A stretch of DNA of 64,000 nucleotides from Steroidobacteraceae bacterium (GTDB taxonomy: Bacteria > Pseudomonadota > Gammaproteobacteria > Steroidobacterales > Steroidobacteraceae): NCBI GenBank assembly GCA_025458865.1, contig JALORP010000011.1:37848-101847 (forward strand), in the 5' to 3' direction. Positions 47,972 to 59,639 of this stretch are shown in pieces (within the stretch, counting starts at the first letter, position 1; every line of letters begins with the position of its first letter). Position numbers and translations under genes: made by a program. The notes under the pieces are model-generated. The model was not told the origin of the DNA. It saw nothing but the letters and a program-made list of their open reading frames with translations, and ran no database searches.

Positions 47972-47980
47972 TGATAAAAT
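47972..47980 (+). promoter_or_regulatory. Extended -10 promoter upstream of icd
   Basis: TGATAAAAT contains TG-N followed by TAAAAT (five of six bases of the -10 consensus), in an otherwise GC-rich region. The -35 position is weak, as expected for an extended -10 promoter. It predicts a leader of about 60 bases. Confidence 0.45.
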
Positions 47981-47992
47981 TCGGGGCTTATC

Positions 47993-48027
47993 GCCCGGAA
48001 CTCCTTTCCAAACAACGACATCCGGGC
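47993..48027 (+). promoter_or_regulatory. Leader hairpin before the icd ribosome-binding site
   Basis: GCCCGGA (47993-47999) and TCCGGGC (48021-48027) are perfectly complementary, with a 21-base loop that contains CTCCTTTCC. This lies three bases before the CAGGAG Shine-Dalgarno. The loop's CTCC could pair with GGAG, which would give mutually exclusive foldings. Confidence 0.35.
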
Positions 48028-48046
48028 TTCCAGGAGTCCAGTGACG

Positions 48047-49348
<1,302 letters not shown>

Positions 49349-49365
49349 CGCCCTCGCCCGAGCGC

Positions 49366-51114
49366 TTGGCGACGGCCGAAAACCCCGCGGACGACACCGC
49401 CCTGGCGCAGCAGTGCGCCGGGGCGGTGATCGACGCGTTCGCGCGCTACAACGCCGATTTCCGCGCAGTCACGCGCCGCGCGCCGGAGCGCTTCGACAGC
49501 CGCGACTGGCCGGGCGTGCAGGCCGACGTGGTCGAACGCCTCGACCTCTACACGCAGAGCGTCAACTCCACCATGGAGGCGCTGGTGCGGCTCCTCGGGC
49601 CACGGGCGCGGGACGCCGTCCTCTGGCGCAACGCGAAGGAGCACTTCGCCGCAGGCATACAGTCGCTCCCGGACCCTGAGTTCCTCAAGACTTTCTTCAG
49701 CTCCATCACGCGCCGGCTGTTCGGCACGATCGGCGTGGATGCCGACATCGAGTTCATCGCGCTGGACCTCGATCCGCTGCGCGGAGTGGACCGGCAGGTG
49801 GATACGATCATCTACGAGAACCGCGGCTCGCTCGAGCTGCTGGTCGAAGAAATGCTCGGCGGCTTCAGGAGCCGCACGCCCTGGCGCGACTTCGACGGCA
49901 GCGTCGAGCACGTCCTGACGGACCTGTTCCTGTGCCTGCAGCGCATGGGCGAGAAGCGCCCCGTCCGCGCCATCGAGCTCATCCGCCCGGTGTTCTACCA
50001 GATGACGCGGGCCTACCTGGTGGGCCGGATACACGGCGAGGGCTATACGCTGCCGATGGCCATCGCGATCCGCAACGGCCGACGCGGCATCCTGGTGGAC
50101 GCGGTGATGCTGCGCGAGACCGACGTCTCGATCCTCTTCAGCTACACGCGCTCCTACTTCCACGTGGACCTGGAGCGAGTCGCCGAGGCCGTCGTCTTCC
50201 TGCGCGCGATCATGCCGAGGAAGCCCGTCTCGGAACTGTTCACCGTCCTTGGGCGCGCAAAACAGGGCAAGACCGAGCGTTTCCGCGAGATATTCCGGCA
50301 CCTCGAGGACACCGACGACCGCTTCGTCGTTGCCCCGGGCGACAAGGGACTGGTGATGGCCTGCTTCACGCTGAGCGACTTCGACGTCGTCTTCAAGGTC
50401 ATCCGCGACCACTTCCCCGAGGTCAAGAACGTCCGCCGCGAGGAGGTCATGGCGAAGTACGACCTCGTTTTCAAGCACGACCGGGCGGGCCGACTCGTGG
50501 ACGCGCAGGAGTTCAAGCGCATGCGCTTCCCCCGGGAGCGCTTCTCGCCCGAGGTGCTGGCCGAGCTGCTCGGCGAGTGCGCGATGACGGTGCAGCTCGA
50601 GGGCGACTACGTCACCGTCAACCACATGTACATCGAGCGGAAGATGACGCCGCTCAACCTGTTCCTGCGCAGCGCCACGCGCGAGCAGTGCGAGCAGGCG
50701 GTGATCGAGTACGGCCAGGCCATCCGCGAGCTGGCCTACACCAACATCTTCGCCGGCGACCTGTTGCTCAAGAACTTCGGCGTGACCCGCAATGGCCGCG
50801 TGATCTTCTACGACTACGACGAGCTGTGCCGCGTGACCGACTGCCGTTTCCGCGACGTCCCCGAGGCGGAGTCCTACGAGGACGAGATGCGCGCCGAATC
50901 GTGGTTCTACATCGCCGAGAACGACGTCTTCCCGGAGACGTTCATCAATTTCCTCGGCTTCGACCCGCACCTGAAGCAGGTCTTCCTCGAAGCCCACGGG
51001 GACATCCTCGAGGCCGACTGGTGGCGCCAGCTGCAGGAGCGGATCACGAAGGGCGAGGTGGTCGAAGTCCTCCCCTACCACTCGCACCGAGTCCGCGTCG
51101 CCAGCAGCCTCTAG
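49366..51114 (+). CDS. aceK: Isocitrate dehydrogenase kinase/phosphatase
   Basis: The 582-residue (from TTG) bifunctional enzyme phosphorylates and dephosphorylates Icd, controlling flux to the glyoxylate bypass. Conserved regions include VIIDAFARYNADFR-type N-terminus (AVIDAFARYNADFRAVT), FSSITRRLFGTIGVD, the ATP-site AIAIRNGRRGILVDA, and FAGDLLLKNFGVTRNGRVIFYDYDE with kinase-like Asn/Asp. Length agrees with E. coli AceK (578). No ATG fits the expected N-terminus. TTG 49366, 17 bases after icd, was chosen. No aceA/aceB is in the window, which is unusual since aceK is commonly linked to them. Confidence 0.94.
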   Translation: MATAENPADDTALAQQCAGAVIDAFARYNADFRAVTRRAPERFDSRDWPGVQADVVERLDLYTQSVNSTMEALVRLLGPRARDAVLWRNAKEHFAAGIQSLPDPEFLKTFFSSITRRLFGTIGVDADIEFIALDLDPLRGVDRQVDTIIYENRGSLELLVEEMLGGFRSRTPWRDFDGSVEHVLTDLFLCLQRMGEKRPVRAIELIRPVFYQMTRAYLVGRIHGEGYTLPMAIAIRNGRRGILVDAVMLRETDVSILFSYTRSYFHVDLERVAEAVVFLRAIMPRKPVSELFTVLGRAKQGKTERFREIFRHLEDTDDRFVVAPGDKGLVMACFTLSDFDVVFKVIRDHFPEVKNVRREEVMAKYDLVFKHDRAGRLVDAQEFKRMRFPRERFSPEVLAELLGECAMTVQLEGDYVTVNHMYIERKMTPLNLFLRSATREQCEQAVIEYGQAIRELAYTNIFAGDLLLKNFGVTRNGRVIFYDYDELCRVTDCRFRDVPEAESYEDEMRAESWFYIAENDVFPETFINFLGFDPHLKQVFLEAHGDILEADWWRQLQERITKGEVVEVLPYHSHRVRVASSL

Positions 51115-52271
51115 CCCAGCGCCTGCTCGAGGTCGGCGATCAGGTCCTCGGTGTCCTCCGCGCCGATCGACAGCCGCACCGTGGACTCGGTGATCGCGCT
51201 CGCCCGCCGCTGCTCCGGACTGAAGTCGCGCGGCTGCATGAACTGCGGCGGCATCACGAGCGATTCGACGGAACCGAGGCTCGCGGTGATCGCGAACAGT
51301 TCGAGGGACTCGACGAACGCCCGGGCCTCCTCGAAGCCGCCGGCGAGGTCGAAGGTCACCACGGTGCCGAAGTCCTTCATCTGCGCCCGGGCGAGCTCGT
51401 GGCGCGGGTGCGAAGGCAGGCCGGGATAGTGGACCTTCCGGACCCTGGGGTGCGCCTCGAGCCGACGCGCGATGGCGAGCGCAGACTCCGACTGCGCCGC
51501 GTACCGCAGGTGGTAGGTCTTGAGCCCGCGCTGGATCAGGAAGGCGGCGTGCGGGTCGAGCACCGGACCTAGATTGCCGGCGTCCGGGCGGATGGCCTCG
51601 ACCAGCTCGCGCCGTGCGACGATCGCGCCGCCCATGACGTCGCCGTGCCCGGAGGCGTACTTGGTCAGGCTGTGCACGAACAGATTCACGTCGAACTGGC
51701 CGTGGTTGTGGAACCCCGCGAAGGTGTTGTCGAGCAGCGTCAGCGCGCCAGCGCCGCGGGCGGCGGCGGTGATACGGGCGATGTCGGCGATCTTGTTGAC
51801 CGGATTGGTTGGACTCTCGAAGACGACCAGCCGCGTCGGGCGCGACGCGAGGACCCGCTCGATGCCGTCATCGTCCTCGATCGAGAGCAGGGTGTGCTCG
51901 ACGCCGAACCTGGCCAGCATTCCGCGAATGATGGCCCGGGTCGGGCCGTAGGCCTCCACGAAGCACAGGACGTGGTCGCCCGCCTTGCACAGCGACAGCA
52001 GCGCGGTGCTGATGGCGGCGACGCCGGATCCCGAGACGATGCAGTCGTCACGACCCTGAAGTCCTGCGACCGTGAGCTCGAGCTGGCGCGTCGTGGGGTT
52101 CGAGTTGCGCTGGTAGAAGAATCCCGGCCGCTCACCGCGCAGCGATCGAAGGGATTCCGCGATCTCCTCGAACTCGAACTTCACCGACTGGTAGATCGGC
52201 GCGACCAGCGGGCGATTGTCGGGCGGCACCTCGACAACGGGCGGGTGGATGGCGCGTGTGCGATCCTTCAT
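51111..52271 (-). CDS. PLP-dependent transsulfuration-family enzyme (cystathionine gamma-synthase/lyase-like)
   Basis: The 386-residue Cys/Met-metabolism enzyme has the PLP lysine at about Lys204 in HSLTKYASGHGD, upstream DNTFA, and the substrate/cofactor loop NSNPTTRQLE. It could be cystathionine gamma-synthase, cystathionine beta/gamma-lyase or methionine gamma-lyase. The family is hard to split by eye. The stop overlaps the aceK stop by four bases. ATG 52271 has GAGG about nine bases upstream. Confidence 0.9.
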   Translation of the reverse strand: MKDRTRAIHPPVVEVPPDNRPLVAPIYQSVKFEFEEIAESLRSLRGERPGFFYQRNSNPTTRQLELTVAGLQGRDDCIVSGSGVAAISTALLSLCKAGDHVLCFVEAYGPTRAIIRGMLARFGVEHTLLSIEDDDGIERVLASRPTRLVVFESPTNPVNKIADIARITAAARGAGALTLLDNTFAGFHNHGQFDVNLFVHSLTKYASGHGDVMGGAIVARRELVEAIRPDAGNLGPVLDPHAAFLIQRGLKTYHLRYAAQSESALAIARRLEAHPRVRKVHYPGLPSHPRHELARAQMKDFGTVVTFDLAGGFEEARAFVESLELFAITASLGSVESLVMPPQFMQPRDFSPEQRRASAITESTVRLSIGAEDTEDLIADLEQALG

Positions 52272-52437
52272 GTTCACTGTCCTCTGCGGAGGGCGCATTC
52301 TTCCACAGGCGCCGGCCGGGTCGCGGGGAATCCGCGTCCCCGGCTGCCCCGAAAGGTTTGAAAAGTCCGGACAAGCGCCGCCAGAATACCGATTTCCCGG
52401 CGGCCCCGTCCGCCTGCCCCTCCCCCGGAGCCCGACC

Positions 52438-53601
<1,164 letters not shown>

Positions 53602-53639
53602 AAGCCGCCGCCTCCGGCCGGAAAGAGCACGAGAAGGCG

Positions 53640-53655
53640 GCGCCCTCGCGGGCGC
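53640..53655. terminator. Convergent-gene hairpin
   Basis: GCGCCC, loop TCGC, GGGCGC form a 6-bp stem between the convergent acyl-CoA dehydrogenase and ilvE genes. A longer pair (GCCGCCT and AGGCGGC) occurs beside it. No T-tract, so it is only a candidate bidirectional terminator. Confidence 0.3.
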
Positions 53656-53660
53656 TCCGG

Positions 53661-54683
53661 CTAGACCTTGTGCAACCAGCCGTAGCGGTCGGCCGCCTCG
53701 CCCTGCTGGATGGCGACGAGCGCGGCGCGCAGCTTGCGGGTCTCGGGGCCCACGTCGCCGCCGCCCACCGGGTGTGCGGAGCCGCGGGCAACCAGCGTGC
53801 CCACGCCGGCCAGCACGGCGGCGGTGCCGGACAGCGCCGCCTCGCCTGTCTTCGCCCAGTCGAGCATCTCCTCGACCGTGAACACCCGCTCCTCGACGCG
53901 GTAGCCCAGGTCGCGCGCCATCGTGAGCAGCGAATCGCGCGTGACACCGTGCAGGAAGGTCGAGTCCAGGCTGCGCGTCAGGATGTGGCCAGGGCGGATC
54001 AGCAGGAAGTTGGCGGCGCCGGTCTCCTGCACCTCGCCGCCCGGGCAGAACAGCACCTGGTCGACGCCGTGGGCCCTGCGCGCTGCAAGCGTCGGGCCCA
54101 TCGCGGCGGCGTAATTGCCGCCGGTCTTCACCATGCCGAGGTGCGAGGCGCAGCGGGTGGCCTGCTCCTCGACGTAGATCCTGAGCGGCTTCATGCCGCC
54201 GGCGAAGTAGTCCCACACCGGGCTCGCCATGACGAGCAGCATCGCCTCGGCCGGTGGCGTGGCCGCCGCGCCGATGTTCGGCGTCGTGCCTATCAGCAGC
54301 GGCCGAAGGTACAGCGCGCCGGGCGCCTCGGGCACCTGGTCGCGCACGCGGTCGATGACCGCGAGGATCATGGTGGCGAGCTGCTCCGCCGTGGGCTCGG
54401 GCAGGCACAGCGACCGCGCGCTCTGGCGCAGGCGCGCGATGTGCCGGTCCATGCGGAACACGTTCACGCTGCCATCGGCCCACTTGTACGCCTTGAAGCC
54501 CTCGAAGCAGGTGCTCGAGTAATGCAGCACATGGGCCGCGGGCGACAGCTCGATCGGGCCGACCTTGCGCAGCTCGTGCTGTGTCCACTGGCCGTCGCGG
54601 AAGGCCGCGACCGCCATGGTGTCGGTGAGGACGCTGCCGAAGGCGGGGCGCGGAGGAGTCTGGGGCTGTACCTGGGCGTTCAT
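53661..54683 (-). CDS. ilvE: Branched-chain amino-acid aminotransferase
   Basis: The 340-residue class IV PLP enzyme interconverts Leu/Ile/Val and their keto acids. The PLP Lys is at about Lys186 in VKTGGNYAAAM. Other conserved parts are HYSSTCFEGFKAYKWADG, ALYLRPLLIGT, QVLFCPGGEVQETGAANFL and the C-terminal LSGTAAVLAGVG. This is the longer (mitochondrial/actinobacterial-like) subtype. It is seven bases after E2 and so last in the operon, coupling transamination to oxidative decarboxylation. Confidence 0.95.
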   Translation of the reverse strand: MNAQVQPQTPPRPAFGSVLTDTMAVAAFRDGQWTQHELRKVGPIELSPAAHVLHYSSTCFEGFKAYKWADGSVNVFRMDRHIARLRQSARSLCLPEPTAEQLATMILAVIDRVRDQVPEAPGALYLRPLLIGTTPNIGAAATPPAEAMLLVMASPVWDYFAGGMKPLRIYVEEQATRCASHLGMVKTGGNYAAAMGPTLAARRAHGVDQVLFCPGGEVQETGAANFLLIRPGHILTRSLDSTFLHGVTRDSLLTMARDLGYRVEERVFTVEEMLDWAKTGEAALSGTAAVLAGVGTLVARGSAHPVGGGDVGPETRKLRAALVAIQQGEAADRYGWLHKV

Positions 54684-54689
54684 GGCTCG

Positions 54690-55970
54690 TCAGTCCTGTA
54701 TGAAGATCGTCGCCGGATGCTCGAGGCGATCCTTCAGGGCCTGGATCATGGCGGCGGCGTCGAAACCATCCACGAAGCGGTGATCGAAGGACGAACTGAG
54801 GTTCATCATCCGCCGCACCGTGATGGCGCCATTGTGCACCACCGGCCGCTCGATCGCCTTGTTGACGCCCACGATGGCCACCTCGGGGGCATTGATGACC
54901 GGCGTCGAGACGATGCCGCCGAGCCTGCCGAGGCTGGTCACCGTGATGGTGGAACCCGTCAGGTCCTCCTTAGACGCCTTGCCGCTCCGCGCCGCTTCGG
55001 AGACACGGCGGATCTCGGCCGCGAGGCCCGCGAGCGTGCGCGCCTCCGCGTTCTTCACGACCGGGACCTTGAGGCCGTCCGGCGTCTGCGCCGCGATGCC
55101 CACGTGCACGGCGTGGTGGCGAACGATGACACCGCGCGCCTCGTCGTAGTGCGCATTGCACTGGGGGAAGTCGGCCAGCACCCGCGTCAGCGCCGCCACG
55201 ATGAACGGCAGGAAGGTCAGGCCCGCCTCGCCCTTCGGCAGCCGCGAGTTCAGGTGCTGGCGCAGCGACTCGAGCTCGGTGACGTCGACTTCTTCCACAT
55301 AGGCGAAGTGCGGGATGTTGCGCTTCGCCTCGGTCATGCGCTGCGCGATCAGGCGTCGCACCCCGATGACCTTGATCTCCTCGGTGCCCGCGCGCGGCGC
55401 GGCCACCGGGGCAGCCGCCGGCGCGGTCGCGTTCACGGCCTGGCCGCCAGCGAGCAGCCGGTCGAGATCCTCGGGCTGGATGCGTCCCCCGGGGCCGGAG
55501 CCCGCGACCTGTGAAAGGTCGATGCCGGCCTCGAGCGCCCGCCGGCGCGTGGCCGGCGAGGCCATGACGCGGCCACTGCCCCCGCCGCGCGCCGCGGCTT
55601 CAGGCGCGGCCTGGGCGACTGCGGCCGCTGCCACGGCCGGAGCTGCCGGAGGCGCTGCAGCGAGCGGCTGTGATCCGGCCGGGGATGCCGCCGCGTGTGG
55701 GGCCGCGGCCTGCGCCGGCGAGCCTGCGCCGTCCGTGTCGAACACGATGAGCTCGGAGCCCACCGCGACCATGTCGCCCGGCTGGCCAGCCACGGCGACG
55801 ACCGTGCCGGACACCGGCGCCGGCACCTCCACGGCCGCCTTGTCGGTCATCATTTCGGCGATGACCTGGTCCTCCTCGACGTGGTCGCCGATCTTGACCT
55901 TCCACTCGACGATCTCGGCGGTGACGGTGCCCTCGCCGAGGTCCGGCAGCTTGAAGACGAAGCGGCTCAT
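54690..55970 (-). CDS. bkdB: E2 dihydrolipoamide acyltransferase of branched-chain keto-acid dehydrogenase
   Basis: The 426-residue protein has one lipoyl domain (about 3-78, with lipoylated Lys44 in MMTDKAAVEV) and an Ala/Pro-rich flexible linker. A peripheral subunit-binding domain follows (about 137-173: SPATRRRALEAGIDLSQVAGSGPGGRI), then the catalytic domain ending in SSSFDHRFVDGFDAA (catalytic HRxxDG). It carries the acyl group from E1 to CoA. The start overlaps E1beta's stop (ATGA). No lipoamide dehydrogenase (E3) is encoded nearby, so it probably shares the Lpd of other complexes. Confidence 0.94.
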   Translation of the reverse strand: MSRFVFKLPDLGEGTVTAEIVEWKVKIGDHVEEDQVIAEMMTDKAAVEVPAPVSGTVVAVAGQPGDMVAVGSELIVFDTDGAGSPAQAAAPHAAASPAGSQPLAAAPPAAPAVAAAAVAQAAPEAAARGGGSGRVMASPATRRRALEAGIDLSQVAGSGPGGRIQPEDLDRLLAGGQAVNATAPAAAPVAAPRAGTEEIKVIGVRRLIAQRMTEAKRNIPHFAYVEEVDVTELESLRQHLNSRLPKGEAGLTFLPFIVAALTRVLADFPQCNAHYDEARGVIVRHHAVHVGIAAQTPDGLKVPVVKNAEARTLAGLAAEIRRVSEAARSGKASKEDLTGSTITVTSLGRLGGIVSTPVINAPEVAIVGVNKAIERPVVHNGAITVRRMMNLSSSFDHRFVDGFDAAAMIQALKDRLEHPATIFIQD

Positions 55971-56983
55971 CGGGCCTCCATCACGGCGGTCAGCGCGCGC
56001 GCCACCCGCTTCTGGCCTGGGAAGTACTCCCACTCGAAGGCGTGCGGATACGGGGTGTCCCAGCCTGCGACGCGCAGGATCGGCGCCTCGAGGTGCCAGA
56101 AACACTCCTCCTGGAGGGTCGCCGACAGTTCGCCGCCGAAGCCGCCGAAGCGAGTCGCCTCGTGCACCACGACGCAGCGGCCCGTCTTCTTGACCGAGTT
56201 CACCAGGGTCTCGACGTCGAGCGGCACCATGCTGCGTACGTCGATCACTTCCGCGTCGAGGCCGAGGCTCCTCGCCGCCGCCTCGCAGACGTGGACCATC
56301 GTCCCGTAGGTGACGATCGACACGTCGCCGCCCTCGCGCACGACCTCGGCCTTGCCGATCGGCACGGTGTAGTGGCCCTCCGGAACCTCGCCCTTCGGGT
56401 GCGTGCTCCAGGGCACGGCCGGCTTGTTCGGGTCTCCGTCGAAGGGACCGTTGTAGATGCGCTTGGGCTCGAAGAAGACCACCGGGTCGTCGTCCTCGAT
56501 CGCGGCGATGAGCAGGCCCTTTGCATCGTAGGGGTTCGACGGCATCACCACCTTGAGCCCCGAGACATGGGCGAAGATCCCCTCGGGGCTCTGCGAGTGC
56601 GTCTGCCCGCCGCGGATGCCGCCGCCGCAGGGCGTGCGGATGGTCACCGGCGCGAAGAAGTCGCCGGCGCTGCGGTAGCGCAGCCGCGCCAGCTCGCTCA
56701 CGATCTGGTCGTAGGCCGGGTAGATGTAGTCCGCGAACTGGACCTCCGCAACCGGCCGCAGCCCGTTGACGCCCATGCCGATGGCCGCCGCGACGATGCC
56801 GCCTTCCGCGATCGGCGTGTCGAGCACCCGGTGCTCGCCGTACTTGCGCTGCAGGCCGTCGGTGACGCGGAACACGCCGCCGAAGTAACCCACGTCCTCG
56901 CCGAGGATCACCACGTTGGGGTCGCGGCCGAGCATGATGTCCATGGCAGAGTTCAGCGCCTGGATCATGTTCATCTGCGCCAT
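55967..56983 (-). CDS. bkdA2: E1 beta subunit of branched-chain keto-acid dehydrogenase
   Basis: The 338-residue transketolase-like subunit has conserved GEDVGYFGGVFRVTDGLQRKYG, RVLDTPIAEGGIVAAAIGMG, RTPCGGGIRGGQTHSQSPEG and the C-terminal GWDTPYPHAFEWEYFP. It forms the alpha2beta2 thiamine-diphosphate E1 with the preceding gene, two bases upstream. The branched-chain type rather than pyruvate type is supported by the ilvE neighbour and by QSPEG. Confidence 0.94.
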   Translation of the reverse strand: MAQMNMIQALNSAMDIMLGRDPNVVILGEDVGYFGGVFRVTDGLQRKYGEHRVLDTPIAEGGIVAAAIGMGVNGLRPVAEVQFADYIYPAYDQIVSELARLRYRSAGDFFAPVTIRTPCGGGIRGGQTHSQSPEGIFAHVSGLKVVMPSNPYDAKGLLIAAIEDDDPVVFFEPKRIYNGPFDGDPNKPAVPWSTHPKGEVPEGHYTVPIGKAEVVREGGDVSIVTYGTMVHVCEAAARSLGLDAEVIDVRSMVPLDVETLVNSVKKTGRCVVVHEATRFGGFGGELSATLQEECFWHLEAPILRVAGWDTPYPHAFEWEYFPGQKRVARALTAVMEAR

Positions 56984-56985
56984 GG

Positions 56986-58224
56986 TCACTCCCCCGCCAG
57001 CTCGGCGTGCAGCTGGGCTTCCTGCTTCTTGAGGTGTTCGGGCATGTGCTTGAACACGTCCGCGAACATCAGGTGCGGGTCGAGGCGCGGCGGCTCGGTC
57101 AGCGTGCCGTAGGTCACGGCCTGCCTCCACGACTGCGTGACGTGCTCGTCGAGCTCCGCGGCGAGCGCGGCGTGCCGGTCCTCCGACCACTCGCCGATGG
57201 CGATCAGGTGGTTCTTCAGGCGCTCGACCGGATCGCCGAGCGGCCAGCGGTCGTAGTCGTCCTTGGGGCGGTAGCGCGACGGGTCGTCGCTGGTCGAGTG
57301 CGCCGCCGCACGATAGGTCACGAGTTCCATGATCGTCGCGCCGGCGCCCATGCGGGCACGCTCGGCGGCCCACTGCGTCGCCGCGTACACCGCGAGGAAG
57401 TCATTGCCGTCCACGCGCAGGCCCGCCATGCCGAAGCCCGGCCCGCGCGCGGCGAAGGAACGGTGCTCGCCGCCGGCGAAGCCCTGGAAAGTGGAGATCG
57501 CCCACTGGTTGTTCACGACGTTGAGGATCACCGGCGCGCGGTACACGGAGGCGAACAGCATCGCGTGGTGGAAGTCGGCCTCCGCGCTCGAGCCCTCGCC
57601 GATCCAGCTCGCCGCGATGTCGTCCTGGCCCTTGATCGCGGCCGCCATCGCCCAGCCCACCGCCTGCGGAAACTGGGTCGTCAGGTTGCCCGAGATCGAG
57701 AAGATGTTGCCCTCGCGCCAGTGGTACATCACGGGCAGCTGGCGCCCCTTGCACATGTCGCGGGTGTTGGAGAGCAGCTGGCACATCAGGTCCACCAGCG
57801 GCCGGCCCCGCACCACGTAGAGGCCCTGCTGTCGGTACGCGGGGAAGAGCATGTCGGTCGGCCGCAGCGCCATGCACTGCGCCACCGCCACCGCTTCCTC
57901 GCCGAGCGAGCGCATGTAGAAGGAAATCTTTCCCGACCGCTGCATGCGCTGCATGCGGTCGTCGAAGGCGCGCGTCAGCATCATGTGGCGCAGCCCGACC
58001 TGGAGCTCGGACGGATCCAGGTGAGGGTTCCACGGGCCCACCGCGCGATGCTCGTCGTCGAGCACGCGGATCAATTCGTAGGCGAGGCCATTGATGTCGC
58101 GCACCCGCACGTTGATGTCGGGCCGCGGTGCGACGCCGGCCGGCGAAAGCTCGAGATAGGAGAAATCCGGCGTTTCGCCCGGACGGGCGTGGGGCTTCGG
58201 AGTGTGCAGGCGGGAACGGCGCAT
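56986..58224 (-). CDS. bkdA1: E1 alpha subunit of branched-chain keto-acid dehydrogenase
   Basis: The 412-residue subunit decarboxylates branched-chain 2-oxo acids using thiamine diphosphate. The ThDP motif is GEGSSAEADFHHAMLFASVYRAPVILNVVNN (GDG-like...NN). Also present are RSLGEEAVAVAQCMAL, LFPAYRQQG and the TYRAAAHSTSDDPSRYRP phosphorylation-loop region seen in mitochondrial BCKDH. The ATG at 58224 has GAGGGG five bases upstream, so the ORF-track GTG at 58230 was not used. It heads the operon E1alpha-E1beta-E2-ilvE. Confidence 0.94.
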   Translation of the reverse strand: MRRSRLHTPKPHARPGETPDFSYLELSPAGVAPRPDINVRVRDINGLAYELIRVLDDEHRAVGPWNPHLDPSELQVGLRHMMLTRAFDDRMQRMQRSGKISFYMRSLGEEAVAVAQCMALRPTDMLFPAYRQQGLYVVRGRPLVDLMCQLLSNTRDMCKGRQLPVMYHWREGNIFSISGNLTTQFPQAVGWAMAAAIKGQDDIAASWIGEGSSAEADFHHAMLFASVYRAPVILNVVNNQWAISTFQGFAGGEHRSFAARGPGFGMAGLRVDGNDFLAVYAATQWAAERARMGAGATIMELVTYRAAAHSTSDDPSRYRPKDDYDRWPLGDPVERLKNHLIAIGEWSEDRHAALAAELDEHVTQSWRQAVTYGTLTEPPRLDPHLMFADVFKHMPEHLKKQEAQLHAELAGE

Positions 58225-58372
58225 CGGCACCCCTCGCAGTCTTGGTTTTGCGACGAGCCCTTATCCTATGCAGGGCCGCCGCCTTTGGGGCAAAAATCCT
58301 TGCTGTCTTGCACAAAAACGGGACTTTTGTTTCACGTAGCTTATTTCCATGCAAAACAGTGTTCGAAAAGAG
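58225..58372 (-). promoter_or_regulatory. AT-richer upstream region of the bkd operon
   Basis: The 148-base gap between the glycosyltransferase gene and E1alpha is clearly lower in GC than its surroundings, with several A and T runs, and likely holds the operon promoter. A TAGGAT hexamer lies about 45 bases before the ATG, but no paired -35 is convincing. Lrp-type regulators bind such degenerate AT-rich sites, and an Lrp/AsnC gene is encoded at 61908, so Lrp control is possible but unproven. Confidence 0.35.
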
Positions 58373-59476
58373 CTATGCCGGCTTCGCCTTGCGGCCCCAG
58401 GTATAGAGCTGGGTGACCGCGTAGTTCCAGACGGCGCCGACGAGCACGCCAGCCAGGGCGGCCAGGAACCACCCGCTGCGCGACTCGAACAGGTAGGTCG
58501 CGATGCCGACGTTGGCGAGCGCCCCGACGGAACAGGCGGCCATGAAGGTCGCGAGCCCCCGCCACCACGGCCAGCCGGTCAGCCGCCTGTCCCGGTAGGT
58601 GAGGACGTTGTTGATGGTGAAGTTGAACACCATCGCCATCGCGGTCGCACCGGACTGCGCCAGGGTGAATTCGAGACCGAGGCCCTTGAGCAGCGTCGTG
58701 AGCACCGCCATGTGCACGAAGACGCCGAGCCCGCCGACCAGCGCGAACGACAGGAAGCGCACCGGCACGAAACGGCCGATGGTCTTGTCGGCGAGCAGCA
58801 TCCCGTATTCCCAGATGACCAGTTCGTCGAGCTTGCTTTCGCCCGCGGCGCGGGCGCGGAAGGTGAAAGGCACCTCAGCGACCCGCAGCTTTCCGGGCGA
58901 GCTCGCCAGGATGTCGAGAAGGATCTTGAAGCCGATGGCCGAAAGTCGGCGCACCGAGGCGTCGAGCACCTCGCGCCGAAGCATGAAGAATCCGCTCATC
59001 GGATCGGAAACGTCCGGCTGCGCAATTAGGCGGCTTGCTGCCGTCGCCAGGCGGCTGAGTCCTGCGCGCCCGCGGTCCCAGTCTCCGGTGCTGCCGCCCT
59101 TTGCGTAGCGCGTGCCCACGACGATGTCGGCGGCGTCGGCGCGCAACAGCTCGAGCATGGCCGGCAGGATGGCCTCGTCGTGCTGAAGGTCCGCATCCAT
59201 CACGGCGATGAACGGCGCCGCCGAGGCGAGCATGCCCTCGATGCAAGCGGACGACAGGCCACGCCGCCCGACGCGCTGCACGCAGCGCACGCGCGAATCG
59301 ATCCGCGCCATGCACCGCACCAGTGCCGCGGTCCCGTCGGGGGAGTCGTCGTCCACGAACACGATCTCCCAGCCTGTCTCGCCGAGCACCTTTCGCAGAT
59401 GCTCGATCAGTTCGCCGACGTTGGCCAACTCGTTGAAGGTCGGCACGACGATCGAGAGTTCGAGGGGTGGCGACAT
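58373..59476 (-). CDS. GT2 glycosyltransferase with C-terminal GtrA domain
   Basis: The 367-residue protein has an N-terminal GT2 domain of the dolichol-phosphate-mannose synthase kind (IVVPTFNELANV, FVDDDSPDGTAAL, DxD in AVMDADLQHD at about 94-96, and MSGFFMLRREVLD). A GtrA-like domain with four membrane helices follows (about 235-355: SFALVGGLGVFVHMAVL, FTINNVLTYRDR). It transfers a sugar to a polyprenyl phosphate at the inner membrane. It is divergent from a large membrane protein that may use the product. Confidence 0.92.
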   Translation of the reverse strand: MSPPLELSIVVPTFNELANVGELIEHLRKVLGETGWEIVFVDDDSPDGTAALVRCMARIDSRVRCVQRVGRRGLSSACIEGMLASAAPFIAVMDADLQHDEAILPAMLELLRADAADIVVGTRYAKGGSTGDWDRGRAGLSRLATAASRLIAQPDVSDPMSGFFMLRREVLDASVRRLSAIGFKILLDILASSPGKLRVAEVPFTFRARAAGESKLDELVIWEYGMLLADKTIGRFVPVRFLSFALVGGLGVFVHMAVLTTLLKGLGLEFTLAQSGATAMAMVFNFTINNVLTYRDRRLTGWPWWRGLATFMAACSVGALANVGIATYLFESRSGWFLAALAGVLVGAVWNYAVTQLYTWGRKAKPA

Positions 59477-59639
59477 GGCCGGACAGGATCCTGGAGGCTG
59501 GGGCCGCACCGGAACATACCGCACACGACTCTGCGCCAGCCATTGCGGAAGCTCCACTTCCAGGGTGCGGCGGCGGGTGGCGCGCCCTGCGGGCCGCATG
59601 CCATCATGCCCGCGCCCCAGGTGCACACCGAGCGCGCGG